Source of the DNA: Nitrobacter winogradskyi Nb-255
GTDB lineage: Bacteria > Pseudomonadota > Alphaproteobacteria > Rhizobiales > Xanthobacteraceae
NCBI RefSeq assembly: GCF_000012725.1
Contig: NC_007406.1
Span: 2,756,001-2,820,000, forward strand
Direction of reading: 5' to 3'
Length of the DNA stretch: 64,000 bases
A program made the position numbers and the translations under genes. The number at the start of each line of letters is the position of its first letter. Position 1 is the first letter of the stretch. Below, piece after piece: positions 1 to 9,819 of the stretch. The notes under the pieces were generated by a model. That model did not search any database. It was not told the origin of the DNA and saw only the letters and a program-made list of their open reading frames with translations.

Positions 1-177
1 CGCGGCCAGTTGCTGCACGCCATGCACCATGGTGAGGTAGGCGCCGAACACCACGATGCCTGCCACCAGCACCAGGAACAGCGGCAGAAGCATCGCGAAC
101 TCGACCGCGGACGCGGCGCGAGCACAGCGCGCGAAGCGCGGAAGGGACGAGGCGTGGCATATGGATAAACCTGTCAT
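1..177 (-). CDS. TadE-like pilus assembly protein, N-terminal fragment cut by the window edge
   Basis: The minus strand reads open from an ATG at 175-177 to the window edge, giving 59 residues. After a basic stretch (residues about 14-23) comes AASAVEFAMLLPLFLVLVAG, the hallmark N-terminus of TadE/TadG-like proteins: a conserved Glu in a prepilin-like segment followed by one membrane helix. These are minor pseudopilins of tight-adherence (Flp) pili, inserted in the inner membrane. Nothing of the rest of a tad locus is visible because the gene runs off the left end. Family assignment is good; TadE versus TadG cannot be decided from this fragment. Confidence 0.7.
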   Translation of the reverse strand, partial: MTGLSICHASSLPRFARCARAASAVEFAMLLPLFLVLVAGIVVFGAYLTMVHGVQQLAA

Positions 178-654
178 GCGGCCTACTGAGCCACACAACC
201 ATTAAGTGTATATTAATCTGAAATATACTTCAGGTGGTAGAAAATCACCGTCACACAGGGCTGCCGCGGCCTCGTGGGTTCTCCCCGCATTTTCAACACA
301 CACGTCGTCCAGGCTGGTCATCCGAGCCGGATCGTCCGAGTCCGGAGTTACACCTTCAACGACGCAAACTGCATTCCACAAGCGCGCTTTCTCGCGCTAA
401 CCGGTGCCCACTTCGCTCGAAAACACGTAGATTGTTATTCCTGACGCGTTTTCTTCACGCGAACCGGTGCCCACTTCGCTCGAAAACGCTATGGTGTAAT
501 TCAAGCTCGGACATTCGCTGCCTTTTCGAATCCCCGGCATCGCCACGGAAGGCGCAGCAACATCATGAAACGACTTCCGACGCCCGGATCGCGCCGCCGG
601 CGGCAGCGCCGAACCTTATCCGCAACGCGCTGAAACCAAGTGAGGGGATCCCCG
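178..654. other. Intergenic region with an AT-rich inverted repeat and two copies of the dispersed hairpin
   Basis: No convincing gene is seen here; the open frames have no family resemblance and run into the aminotransferase in another frame. The region lies between the divergent tadE-like gene and the aminotransferase, so it should carry both promoters. It holds an inverted repeat at 208-228 (GTATATT, 7-base loop, AATATAC) and two dispersed hairpin copies at 382-427 and 443-490. The rest is unremarkable. Confidence 0.5.
382..490. repeat. Two tandem copies of the dispersed hairpin (module B, short form)
   Basis: The first copy (382-427) is degenerate. The second (443-490) is near consensus: ACGCGTTTTCTTCACGCGAA, then CCGGTGCCCACTTCGCTCG and AAAACGCT. 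The outer ends (GCGTTTTC / GAAAACGC) are inverted. The same sequence recurs through the window in both orientations, always between genes. Confidence 0.85.
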
Positions 655-1992
655 ATGTCAGACAAGAACCTTGCCCTCAACATCCCGAACGATCTTTCAG
701 CGTTCTGGATGCCTTTCACCGCGAACCGCGCCTTCAAAAAAGCCCCGCGACTGATCGCCGGCGCCAAGGACATGCATTACATCACCACCGATGGCCGCAA
801 AGTCCTCGACGGCGCGGCCGGCATGTGGTGCTGCAACGCCGGCCACGGCCGCACGGAGATCGCGGCGGCGATCACCAGACAGGCCGACGCGCTGGACTTC
901 GCGCCGCCGTTCCAGTTCGGCATCCCGCAGGCTTTTGAACTGGCGAACCGCGTCTCGGAACTCGCGCCGGAGGGTCTCGATCATGTGTTCTTCTGCAATT
1001 CCGGATCGGAGGCCGCGGACACCGCGCTGAAACTGGCGCTGGCCTACCACCGGATCGCCGGCCAGGGGAGCCGCATCCGCCTGATCGGCCGCGAGCGGGC
1101 TTATCACGGCGTCGGCTTCGGAGGCACCGCGGTCGGCGGCATCGTCAGCAACCGAAAGATGTTCGGCTCCCTGCTCACCGGCGTCGACCATCTGCAATCC
1201 ACCTACAACCGCGAGAAGCAGGCGTTCAGCAAAGGCGAACCGCAATGGGGCGCGGAACTCGCCGACGAACTGGAACGCCTCGTCGCCCTCCACGGCGCAG
1301 AAACCATCGCCGCCGTGATCGTCGAGCCGATGGCCGGGTCAACCGGCGTGCTGCCCGCGCCGAAAGGCTATCTCAAGCGGCTGCGCGAGATCACCCAGAA
1401 GCACGGCATCCTCCTGATCTTCGATGAGGTTATCACCGGCTTCGGCCGTCTCGGTCACGCCTTCGCCGCCGAGCGCTACGGCGTGCTGCCCGACATGATC
1501 ACCTTCGCAAAGGGCGTGACCAACGGCGCGGCCCCGATGGGCGGCCTGCTGGTGCACAAGGCCATCCACGACGCCTTCATGACCGGCCCCGCGAACGCGG
1601 TGGAGATATTCCACGGCTACACTTATTCAGCGCATCCGCTGGCCTGCGCTGCGGGGCTCGCCACGCTCGACATCTACCGCGCCGAGGAACTGTTCGAGCG
1701 CGCGCGCAATCTTGAACCGAAGTTCGCGGACGCGGTGATGAGCCTGCGCGAGGAACCTAACGTGGTGGACATCCGCACCGTCGGCATCACGGCGGGCATC
1801 GAGCTCGCGCCCAACGAGAACGGACCAGGCGACCGCGGCTTTACCGCGCTGAGAGCCGGCTTCCACGATTACGATCTGATGATGCGCATCGCGGGCGACA
1901 CGCTGGCGCTTACCCCACCCCTGATAATCAGCGAGGATCAGATAGGGGAGCTCGTCGACAAGACCGCCAAGGTGATTCGCGCCGTCGCCTGA
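655..1992 (+). CDS. Omega-amino acid (beta-alanine):pyruvate aminotransferase
   Basis: This 445-residue protein is a class-III, PLP-dependent aminotransferase. It transfers the terminal amino group of an omega-amino acid such as beta-alanine to pyruvate in the cytosol. The N-terminal SAFWMPFTANR segment is typical of the omega-APT subgroup. It has the PLP-phosphate region CNSGSEAADTALK, the LIFDEVITGFGR motif with the Asp that contacts the pyridine nitrogen, and the Schiff-base lysine Lys286 in FAKGVTNGAAPMG. Length is normal for the family. ATG 655 was chosen over GTG 640 because GAGGGG at 642-647 sits correctly in front of it and homologues start with a similar MSxxNL sequence. The gene appears monocistronic. 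The exact substrate is inferred from subgroup only. Confidence 0.88.
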   Translation: MSDKNLALNIPNDLSAFWMPFTANRAFKKAPRLIAGAKDMHYITTDGRKVLDGAAGMWCCNAGHGRTEIAAAITRQADALDFAPPFQFGIPQAFELANRVSELAPEGLDHVFFCNSGSEAADTALKLALAYHRIAGQGSRIRLIGRERAYHGVGFGGTAVGGIVSNRKMFGSLLTGVDHLQSTYNREKQAFSKGEPQWGAELADELERLVALHGAETIAAVIVEPMAGSTGVLPAPKGYLKRLREITQKHGILLIFDEVITGFGRLGHAFAAERYGVLPDMITFAKGVTNGAAPMGGLLVHKAIHDAFMTGPANAVEIFHGYTYSAHPLACAAGLATLDIYRAEELFERARNLEPKFADAVMSLREEPNVVDIRTVGITAGIELAPNENGPGDRGFTALRAGFHDYDLMMRIAGDTLALTPPLIISEDQIGELVDKTAKVIRAVA

Positions 1993-2111
1993 ATGATCGG
2001 TCCGATTTCGGCGGACAACGACAGAAGACCTATCCGCCGAATCAGCGATAATGGTAGTGAGAGGGACCGGAAGCGCAGGAGATCGCTCCGCGCCGGAAGC
2101 ATTCACGCCAG

Positions 2112-3551
2112 ATGATCCGCATTTCCACGATTTTCATTGCCCTCTGCATGGTGCTGGTCTCCATCTCGGTGGGCATCGTGCTCTATTCGCTGGCCGGCCT
2201 GCCCGCCTCGGAGTGTGCGGTCGTGACGCTGGCCGTCCTGACCGTCCTCATCCTCTACAACGCCGTCTCCATGCGGGTGCGCGGCCGCAGCACCGCCGAG
2301 GGCCAGATCGCGGATCTGTCGCGGGGCGTCGCCGACCTGGCCCGCCAGGTCTCCGATTTCGGACGCCGCCTCGCGGCAGCCGAAAGCAAGATCGTCCAGG
2401 CGAATTCCGCGGCCTCGAACCGCACTCAATCCGGACTTGAATCAGCGCTCGGTGAGATCAACGAACTCGGCGGGCTGGTCAAGCAGCTTGCCGCCATGGT
2501 CGCCGCTCATGATGACATGCTGACGGCCTTGCCGTCCGTCGCTTCCGCGCCCGCGATCGAACCGGCGCCACCGGCAAGACCTGCGGATCGCGAGGCCCTT
2601 GCGAGGGCGATTTCGGCCACGCCTGCGGTTATTCGAACGACCGCCAGTTCCGCGCGGTCCCAACACGACGCACAGACCCTGGCTACAATCAAAAACGCCA
2701 TCGAGGCCAACGGCGTCGATCTCTTCCTGCAACCGATCGTCACGCTTCCGCAGCGCAAGGTGCGCTACTACGAAGCGATGACGCGGCTACGCAATGCCGG
2801 AGGCGCTTACCTCGCGGCCGACGCCTTCATCCCGGCCGCCGAATCCGCCGACTTGATGGGAAAGCTGGACAACACGGTCCTGTCCCGCTGCGTGCAGGTT
2901 CTGCAGCGCCTTCACGCGCGCAACAAGGATGCCGGCCTGTTCTGCAACATCGCCATGGCGTCGCTTGGAAATCCAGAGACCTTCAGACAGTGCCGCGACA
3001 TCCTCGAAGCCAATCGTGCGTTCGCCTCCTCGCTGATCCTCGAATTCAAGTACGCCACGCTGCGCGGCCTCGGCATCACCGAAAGCGAGCACCTCGCGGC
3101 GCTGGCGAAGCTCGGCTGCCGATTCTCCGTCGACCATGTCACCACCCTGCGGATCGAGCCGCGCGAACTGGCCGACCGTGGTGTGCGCTTCATCAAGGCG
3201 CCCGCCTCGCTGCTGCTGGATCCGAAACAGTCGTCGACCTCCGATATCCATCCGGCCGACATGTCTGATCTGCTGGGACGCTTCGGCATCGACCTGATCG
3301 CGGAACGGATCGAAGACGAAAAAACGGTCGTCGATCTGCTCGACTACAATGTTCGCTTCGGCCAGGGTTTCCTGTTCGCCGTGCCGCGTCCGCTACGCCA
3401 GGAGGCGGCGGACGAGCCAGCCGATAAGGCGAAGCCCCGCGCCAGCGGTGCTGCCGGAACCAACACCCCGGGCGGCGCGATCAAAACCGAACATTCGCCT
3501 CGCATGACCGGCAACGCCGCCCTCGCGCGCCGCTCCGGCGACGCGGCCTGA
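2112..3551 (+). CDS. Membrane-anchored, degenerate EAL-domain protein
   Basis: This 479-residue protein has two N-terminal hydrophobic helices (about 5-25 and 34-52), a predicted coiled-coil stretch (about 60-140), a Pro/Ala-rich linker and an EAL-type domain (about 190-435). EAL domains degrade cyclic di-GMP. Here the signature is only partly kept: EAM at residues 221-223 replaces EAL; CNIA, LEF, FIKAP, AERIE and GQGF match metal, substrate or fold positions. The DDFG motif reads VDHV around Asp341, so one of the paired metal-binding Asps is lost. I infer it is probably not an active phosphodiesterase and may bind c-di-GMP or a protein partner. The C-terminal 40 residues are low-complexity. 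It is followed after 15 bases by the HAD gene on the same strand. Confidence 0.72.
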   Translation: MIRISTIFIALCMVLVSISVGIVLYSLAGLPASECAVVTLAVLTVLILYNAVSMRVRGRSTAEGQIADLSRGVADLARQVSDFGRRLAAAESKIVQANSAASNRTQSGLESALGEINELGGLVKQLAAMVAAHDDMLTALPSVASAPAIEPAPPARPADREALARAISATPAVIRTTASSARSQHDAQTLATIKNAIEANGVDLFLQPIVTLPQRKVRYYEAMTRLRNAGGAYLAADAFIPAAESADLMGKLDNTVLSRCVQVLQRLHARNKDAGLFCNIAMASLGNPETFRQCRDILEANRAFASSLILEFKYATLRGLGITESEHLAALAKLGCRFSVDHVTTLRIEPRELADRGVRFIKAPASLLLDPKQSSTSDIHPADMSDLLGRFGIDLIAERIEDEKTVVDLLDYNVRFGQGFLFAVPRPLRQEAADEPADKAKPRASGAAGTNTPGGAIKTEHSPRMTGNAALARRSGDAA

Positions 3552-3566
3552 AAGCATCCAGCCGCC

Positions 3567-4421
3567 ATGACCACCCTTCGTTTCATCGACCATCTGCGCG
3601 AACTCGCCGCCGAAAGGGACGTGGTGCTGTGCGACGTCTGGGGCGTCGTCCACAACGGGGTCATGTCGTTTCCGGAGGCCTGCTCCGCACTGAAAACATT
3701 CCGCGACCGGGGCGGCGCCGTCATCTTCATTACCAATGCGCCGCGTCCGGCCGACGCCGTGCGGCGGCAGTTGCGCAGGTTCGGCGTCCCCGACGACGCC
3801 TATGACGGCATTGCTTCATCAGGCGACCTGACCCGGAGCTACGTCGCGGAGCATCCGGCCAAGGCGATTTTCTGGCTCGGGCCTGAGCGCGACAGCGCGA
3901 TCCACGAAGGGCTCGATCCGGTATTCGCGCCGATCGAGCGCGCCGATTACATCATCTGCACCGGCCCCTTCGACGACGAGACCGAGACCGCGGAGGATTA
4001 TCGCGCCCTGATGATGCAGGCGCGCGAGCGCAAGCTGCCGCTGATCTGCGCCAATCCCGATATCGTCGTGCAAAGCGGCGACCGGCTGCTCTATTGCGCC
4101 GGCGCCATTGCGGAGCTTTATCGCGAACTCGGCGGTGAGGTGGTGTTCTACGGCAAGCCGCACCGGCCGATCTACGAGCGCGCGATGGCTCTGGCGCGAG
4201 AACGGCGCGGCGAGGATACCCCGTTGAGCCGGGTGCTGGCCATCGGCGATTCCGTGCGCACCGACCTCATGGGCGCGCACGCCTTCGGCATCGACCTGGT
4301 GTTCCTGACGCGCGGCATCCACTCCGAGCAGTTCGCAGGCATCGACCAGCTCGATCCCACCTCGGTCAAGGAACTGTTCGGCCGGCCGCCGCGGGCGCTG
4401 ATGCGCGAACTGAAATGGTAA
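3567..4421 (+). CDS. HAD-superfamily class IIA hydrolase (TIGR01459-type)
   Basis: This 284-residue cytosolic protein resembles the NagD/PGP branch of HAD phosphatases. Motif I is LCDVWGVVHNG with the nucleophile Asp23, but the usual second Asp is Trp-shifted, as in the TIGR01459 subfamily. Motif II is FITNAPRP, motif III is in YGKPHRPIYE (Lys), and motif IV is AIGDSVRTDLMGA. The class IIA cap lies between motifs II and III. The physiological substrate of this subfamily is not established. It starts 15 bases after the EAL-like gene and is likely co-transcribed with it, though no shared function is evident. Confidence 0.82.
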   Translation: MTTLRFIDHLRELAAERDVVLCDVWGVVHNGVMSFPEACSALKTFRDRGGAVIFITNAPRPADAVRRQLRRFGVPDDAYDGIASSGDLTRSYVAEHPAKAIFWLGPERDSAIHEGLDPVFAPIERADYIICTGPFDDETETAEDYRALMMQARERKLPLICANPDIVVQSGDRLLYCAGAIAELYRELGGEVVFYGKPHRPIYERAMALARERRGEDTPLSRVLAIGDSVRTDLMGAHAFGIDLVFLTRGIHSEQFAGIDQLDPTSVKELFGRPPRALMRELKW

Positions 4422-4478
4422 GGCGTCACGACTTGAGAGCAGAAGTTGAAACGACATCAGTTCGAAAACACCGGCTAT

Positions 4479-4874
4479 TCATGCCGGGACATTGTCCGGA
4501 AATACTGCTTCGATCTTGTTCTTCAACGTCGCCGCGTTGAACGGCTTGACGATGTAGTTGTTCACCCCGGCCTTCTTGGCGGCGATGACGTTCTCGGTCT
4601 TTGACTCGGCCGTGACCATGATGAATGGCGTCGTGGCGAGATTGGGATCGGCACGGACTTCCCTGAGCAGGTCGTAGCCTGTCATCGGCTCCATATTCCA
4701 GTCGGAGATCACGAGGCCGTATTTCTTGGTGCGCATCTTATTCAGCGCGGCCGAGCCGTCGCTGGCGTCGTCGATATTTTCGAACCCAAGCTGCTTGAGC
4801 AGATTCCGGATGATGCGGATCATCGTGTTGTAATCATCCACCACCAGAATGGACATCGAAAAGTCAACTGCCAT
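4479..4874 (-). CDS. cheY: Single-domain response regulator, CheY
   Basis: The 131-residue product is a lone receiver domain. Acidic pocket Asp13/Asp14 are in ILVVDDYN, the phosphoacceptor is Asp58 in VISDWNMEPM, the switch threonine is Thr88 in MVTAES and the conserved lysine is Lys110 in IVKPF. The sequence, including DWNMEPMTG, is close to chemotaxis CheY, which when phosphorylated binds the flagellar switch. The start at 4874 is preceded by AGGGGG; a frame open further upstream has no family match. There are no other chemotaxis genes beside it, but a CheZ phosphatase gene lies at 39091-39870. The neighbouring genes give no regulatory context. Confidence 0.88.
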   Translation of the reverse strand: MAVDFSMSILVVDDYNTMIRIIRNLLKQLGFENIDDASDGSAALNKMRTKKYGLVISDWNMEPMTGYDLLREVRADPNLATTPFIMVTAESKTENVIAAKKAGVNNYIVKPFNAATLKNKIEAVFPDNVPA

Positions 4875-5141
4875 GGTGAGCCCCCTGCACGCCAGATTCT
4901 GTGTGTGCCGAAATTCGTCCAGGGCCCGCTGAAGCGGGTCCATCCTCGAAGGAAATACCGGTATCTTCCGCCCGGTCACCCGCCTTGCGAGTAGACCCGC
5001 ATGATTACCACCAGCCCTTAAACAGCGCGTTAACCGGATGCCGAAGTCCGGGCGTGGCCAGCCGAAAGGCACACCGACTTGACTTCGATCCGGCCGCGGC
5101 ATCACGGTCCGCCGCCGAAACCGTTCAATGAATTCTCTCAA

Positions 5142-6125
5142 ATGACTTCAGGATTCACGATTATCCGCGACACCGCTCCCGCCGACGTCATCCCCCGGGG
5201 AGGCGTGGTGGCGATGGGCAATTTCGACGGCGTTCACCTCGGGCATCGCGCGGTGATCGCAGCCGCGCTCAGGATGGCGCGCTTGCGCGCAAAGCCCGCC
5301 CTTGCGATGACCTTCGAGCCGCATCCGCGCAAATTCTTCAGCCCGAACACCCCGCAGTTCCGCCTGACCGACGAAACCGGCAAGCTACGGCTTCTGGCGG
5401 GCACGGGTCTCGCCGGCGCCGTGGTCATGACCTTCGACGCCACGCGGGCCGGCACGACGGCGCAAGATTTCATTCACCATGACCTGATCGAACGTCTCGG
5501 GGTCAGCGCCGTCGCCGTCGGGTATGATTTCCATTTCGGCAAGGGCCGGGTGGGATCGCCGAGCCTGCTCGTCAGCGAGGCCCCGCGCCTCGGGATCGAA
5601 GTGGACGTGCAGCCCCATGTCGACTTTGAAGAGCGGCCGGTCTCGTCCAGCGCCATCCGCATGGCGTTGGCGGAAGCCCAGATCGCCAACGCCACCGCGA
5701 TGCTCGGCGGACCGTGGTTCGTGACCGGCGAAGTGATCCACGGCGAGAAGCGCGGGCGCGGTCTCGGCTATCCCACCGCCAACATCCACCTCGACCGGGA
5801 TTGCGGCCTCAGGCATGGCATCTATGCGGTGCGCGTCGGCCACGGCAAGGGAAAGGATCATCGGCGCTTCGACGGCGTGGCGAGTTTCGGCCGCCGTCCG
5901 ACATTCGATAACGGCGCGCCGCTGCTCGAAGTGTTCCTGTTCGACTTCCAGGGCGACCTCTACGGCGCCATACTGGACGTCGCCTTTATCGGCTTCATCC
6001 GCGATGAGCTGAAGTTCGATGGCGCCGAGGCGCTAGTGCGTCAAATGGACGACGACGCAGCCTGCGCCAGGATCCAGCTCGCGGCCGCGCCTGATGCATT
6101 TCCGAAGCTGGGGGAGATCGGCTGA
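5142..6125 (+). CDS. ribF: Bifunctional riboflavin kinase / FAD synthetase
   Basis: This 327-residue enzyme phosphorylates riboflavin to FMN and adenylates FMN to FAD. The N-terminal FAD synthetase half carries [16 protein letters not shown], the nucleotidyltransferase HxGH-like motif (HLGH). The C-terminal riboflavin kinase half carries [20 protein letters not shown] with the PTAN metal and substrate motif, then [10 protein letters not shown] and a terminal EVFLFDF segment. Length is typical. ATG 5142 is chosen because family members begin a few residues before the first beta strand; upstream codons to 5079 are non-homologous. It heads the common ribF-ileS-lspA order and is divergent from cheY across about 270 bases. 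Confidence 0.93.
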
Positions 6126-6247
6126 ACTGCACCTCTTCGCCTCCTTGCGGGAGCCGGGACGAGCGAAGCACGCTCCCAAGGGAGAGAGGAAGAAAGAGAC
6201 CCCAAAACCGGTTTCCCCTCCCCGCCAAAACACGCTATTCACCCCGC

Positions 6248-9247
6248 ATGACCGAAAAGAAGAAAAATTCCGACGCCCCCGATTACGCCAAAACCCTGTT
6301 TTTGCCGCAGACGGAATTCCCGATGCGCGCCGGGCTGCCGCAGCGCGAGCCGGACATCCTGAAGCGCTGGACCGATATCGATCTTTACGGGCAGTTGCGC
6401 GCGTGCGCGAAAGGGCGGCCGAAATTCGTGCTGCACGACGGCCCGCCCTACGCCAACGGCAGCATCCATATCGGCCACGCGCTCAACAAGATCCTCAAGG
6501 ACGTCGTCACCAAGAGCCAGCAGATGCTGGGCCACGATTCCAACTACGTACCGGGATGGGATTGCCATGGCCTGCCGATCGAATGGAAGATCGAGGAGGA
6601 GAACTACCGCTCCAAGGGCAAGACGAAGCCGAACTTCAAGGACCCCGCGGCGATGGTCGCGTTCCGCAAGGAATGCCGCGCCTATGCAGAGCACTGGCTG
6701 AACGTGCAGCGCGAACAGTTCAAGCGTCTCGGCATCATCGGCGACTGGGATCATCCCTACGCCACCATGACCTATCCGGCCGAGGCACAGATCGCGCGCG
6801 AACTGATGAAGTTCGCCGCCAACGGTACGCTCTATCGCGGCTCCAAGCCGGTGATGTGGAGCGTGGTGGAGAAGACCGCGCTGGCGGAAGCCGAGGTCGA
6901 GTACGAGGATCACACCTCGGACACGGTGTGGGTGAAGTTTCCGGTGACCTCGCCGGCGCACGGCGCATTGTCGCAAGCGAGCGTCGTGATCTGGACCACC
7001 ACGCCGTGGACGCTGCCGGGCAATCGCGCCATCAGCTTCTCGAACAAGATCGCCTATGGTCTTTACAAGATCACCGATGCCCCCGCCGACAACTGGGCGA
7101 AGACCGGCGATGTCCTGATCCTGGCGAACAAACTCGCCGGCGAGGTGTTCAAGCAGGCGCGGGTCACGGCCTACGAGAAGGTTCGTGACATTCCCGCCGA
7201 CACGCTGGACGCGGTGGAATGCGCGCATCCGCTGAAAGGCCTGTCCGGCGGCTATGAATTCACTGTCCCCCTGCTGGACGGCGATCACGTCACCGACGAC
7301 ACCGGCACCGGGTTCGTTCACACCGCGCCCGGACACGGCCGCGAGGACTTCGACATCTGGACGGCGAATGCCCGCGAACTCGAGGTGCGCGGCATCAGTT
7401 CGACCATTCCCTACACCGTCGACGAGAACGGCGCGCTGACCGCGCAGGCCCCCGGCTTCGAAGGCAAGCGCGTCATCGACGACAAGGGCAACAAGGGCGA
7501 CGCCAACGAGGCCGTCATCAAGGCGCTGGTCGAACGCAATAGGCTGCTGGCGCGCGGGCGCTTGAAACATCAGTATCCTCATTCGTGGCGCTCGAAGAAG
7601 CCGGTGATCTTCCGCAACACGCCGCAATGGTTCATCGCGATGGACCGGGACATCGCTGATGACGGCAAGGCGAATCACGGCGACACCCTCCGCGCCCGCG
7701 CGTTGCAAGCCATCAGCGTCACCCGATGGGTGCCGCCGGCCGGGCAAAACCGCATCACCGGCATGATCGCCAACCGTCCCGACTGGGTGATCTCCCGCCA
7801 GCGCGCCTGGGGCGTGCCGATCGCGGTGTTCGTGCGCGAGAAGGGCGACGGCTCCGCCGAAGTTTTGATCGACGACGCCGTCAACCGGCGCATCAGCGAC
7901 GCCTTCGAGAAGGAAGGCGCGGACGCCTGGTACGCCGAGGGCGCTCGCGAGCGTTTCCTGGGTGATCGCGCGGGCGAGGACTGGAGCAAGGTCGACGACA
8001 TTCTCGACGTCTGGTTCGACTCCGGTTCGACCCACGCCTTCGTGCTGGAAGATCCGGCGCATTTTCCCAGCCTCAGGGACATCAAGCGCAAGGCCGATGG
8101 CGGCCGGGATACCGTGATGTATCTGGAAGGCAGCGACCAGCATCGCGGCTGGTTTCATTCCTCGCTGCTGGAAAGCTGCGGCACCCGCGGCCGTGCGCCT
8201 TATGACATCGTGCTGACGCACGGCTTCACGCTCGACGAGAACGGCCGCAAGATGTCGAAATCACTCGGCAACACCGTCGATCCGCAGAAGGTCATCAAGG
8301 ATTCGGGCGCCGACATCCTGCGGCTGTGGGTCTGCGCGACGGATTATGCCGACGACCAGCGCATCGGCCCCGAGATTCTTAAGAACACCATCGAGACCTA
8401 CCGCAAGTTACGCAACACCATCCGCTGGATGCTCGGCACGCTGCATCACTTCGATCGCGGCGAGGCGGTCGCGTTCACCGAGATGCCCGAGCTTGAGCGC
8501 CTGATGCTACATCGGCTTGCGGAGCAGAGCGCGCTGGTGCGCAGCGCTTACGCGGAGTTCGACTACAAGACCGTGGTCGCTAGCCTCGCGGCCTTCATGA
8601 ACACCGAACTGTCGGCGTTCTATTTCGATATCCGCAAGGATACGCTTTATTGCGATCCGCCGTCGTCGCCGGCGCGCAAGGCGGCGCTGACCGTGATCGA
8701 CAAGCTTTGCGACGCGATCCTGAAATGGCTGGCGCCTGTGCTTTCGTTTACGACCGAAGAGGCGTGGCGGCTGTACCGGCCGGATGCGGAGCCGTCCGTG
8801 CATCTGACGCTGTTCCCGGAGAGCTTCGACAATTTCCGGGACGACTCCCTGGCCGCGAAATGGGAGACCGTCCGCGCCGTGCGCAGCGTCGTCACCGGCG
8901 CGCTGGAACTGGAACGGGCCGCCAAGCGGATCGGCTCCTCGCTCGAGGCTTCGCCGATCGTCCATGTCGCCGACCGCGCGATGCTTGGCACGTTGTTCGA
9001 CATCGATCTCGCCGAGGTCTGTATCACGTCGAATTTTGAAGTGCGCGAAGGGGACGCACCGGACGGCGCTTTCCGCTTGCCGAACGTCCAGGGCGTCGCC
9101 GTGGTGGTCGAGAAAGCCGCGGGCACCAAGTGCGCCAGGTCGTGGAAGATCCTGCCGACCGTCGGCAGCGACAGCGAGTACCCGGATGTATCGCCGCGCG
9201 ACGCGCAGGCGTTGCGGGAGTGGAAGGCGCTGGGAGTCACCGTGTGA
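6248..9247 (+). CDS. ileS: Isoleucyl-tRNA synthetase
   Basis: This is a 999-residue class Ia aminoacyl-tRNA synthetase that charges tRNA-Ile in the cytosol. The HIGH motif appears as [11 protein letters not shown] near residue 75, and the KMSKS loop as [14 protein letters not shown] about two thirds through. The CP1 editing insertion (residues about 200-430) includes [11 protein letters not shown] and the editing-site [12 protein letters not shown]. An anticodon-binding helical domain follows. I do not see a C-terminal zinc cysteine cluster, and the protein ends soon after the anticodon domain, as in other alphaproteobacterial forms. Its stop overlaps the start of lspA by three bases. Confidence 0.95.
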
Positions 9248-9741
9248 CCCCGGCGGTTCGCGCTGGCATCGCGGCGGCCGTCGCGGCGCTGATTGCCGAT
9301 CAGGCGTCCAAACTCTGGCTGCTGTTTGCATTCGATATCGGCCGCCGCGGCGCCGTCAGGGTCACGCCGTTCTTCGATCTGGTTCTCGCCTGGAACACCG
9401 GTATCAGCTACGGCTGGTTCCAGACCGACAGCCCGGTGGGCGCCGCGGTCCTGCTCGTGGTCAAGGCTCTCGCGGTGGTGCTGCTGGCGGTCTGGATGGC
9501 GCGGTCCCATACCCACATGGCCACCATCGGCCTCGGCCTGATCATCGGCGGGGCCATCGGCAACGCCATCGACCGCTTCGCCTATGGCGCGGTGATGGAT
9601 TTCGCGCTGTTCCACCTGCAATACGCCGGTCAAACCTATAGCTGGTATATCTTCAACCTTGCTGATGTGGCGATCGTTGTCGGGGTGATAGCCCTGTTGT
9701 ATGATTCCTTCATCGGGACTTCCGCCGCAAAAGCGCCCTGA
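9244..9741 (+). CDS. lspA: Lipoprotein signal peptidase (signal peptidase II)
   Basis: This 165-residue inner-membrane aspartyl protease removes signal peptides from diacylglyceryl-modified prolipoproteins. Four hydrophobic helices are visible. Family motifs are DQASKLWLL (residues 19-27), [16 protein letters not shown] with catalytic Asp110, and FNLADVAIV with catalytic Asp141. GTG 9244 is chosen because it overlaps the ileS stop (GTGTGA), indicating translational coupling; in-frame upstream sequence is the ileS C-terminus in another frame. Length matches the family (about 160-170). Confidence 0.95.
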
Positions 9742-9819
9742 TCACGGACGATAGGAGCTTGCCCGGATGTAGCGCGGCTTTTGCTGCGATCCGCTGAAAA
9801 GCTGAACAGGATGAACGCG

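Noticed and set aside
382..490. Tandem repeats considered as a CRISPR fragment.
   Set aside because: Only two unequal copies with a spacer of about 15 bases, the same unit is dispersed genome-wide in both orientations, and no cas gene is present.
234..938. 234-codon plus-strand frame spanning the repeats and the start of the aminotransferase.
   Set aside because: Out of frame with the aminotransferase and composed of repeat-derived and Arg-rich sequence.
6142..6186. Imperfect inverted repeat between ribF and ileS considered as a terminator.
   Set aside because: Arms are unequal, no T-run follows, and ribF-ileS are expected to be co-transcribed; not enough support to annotate.
6239..8221. 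660-codon minus-strand frame opposite ileS.
   Set aside because: Antisense shadow of ileS with no family resemblance.
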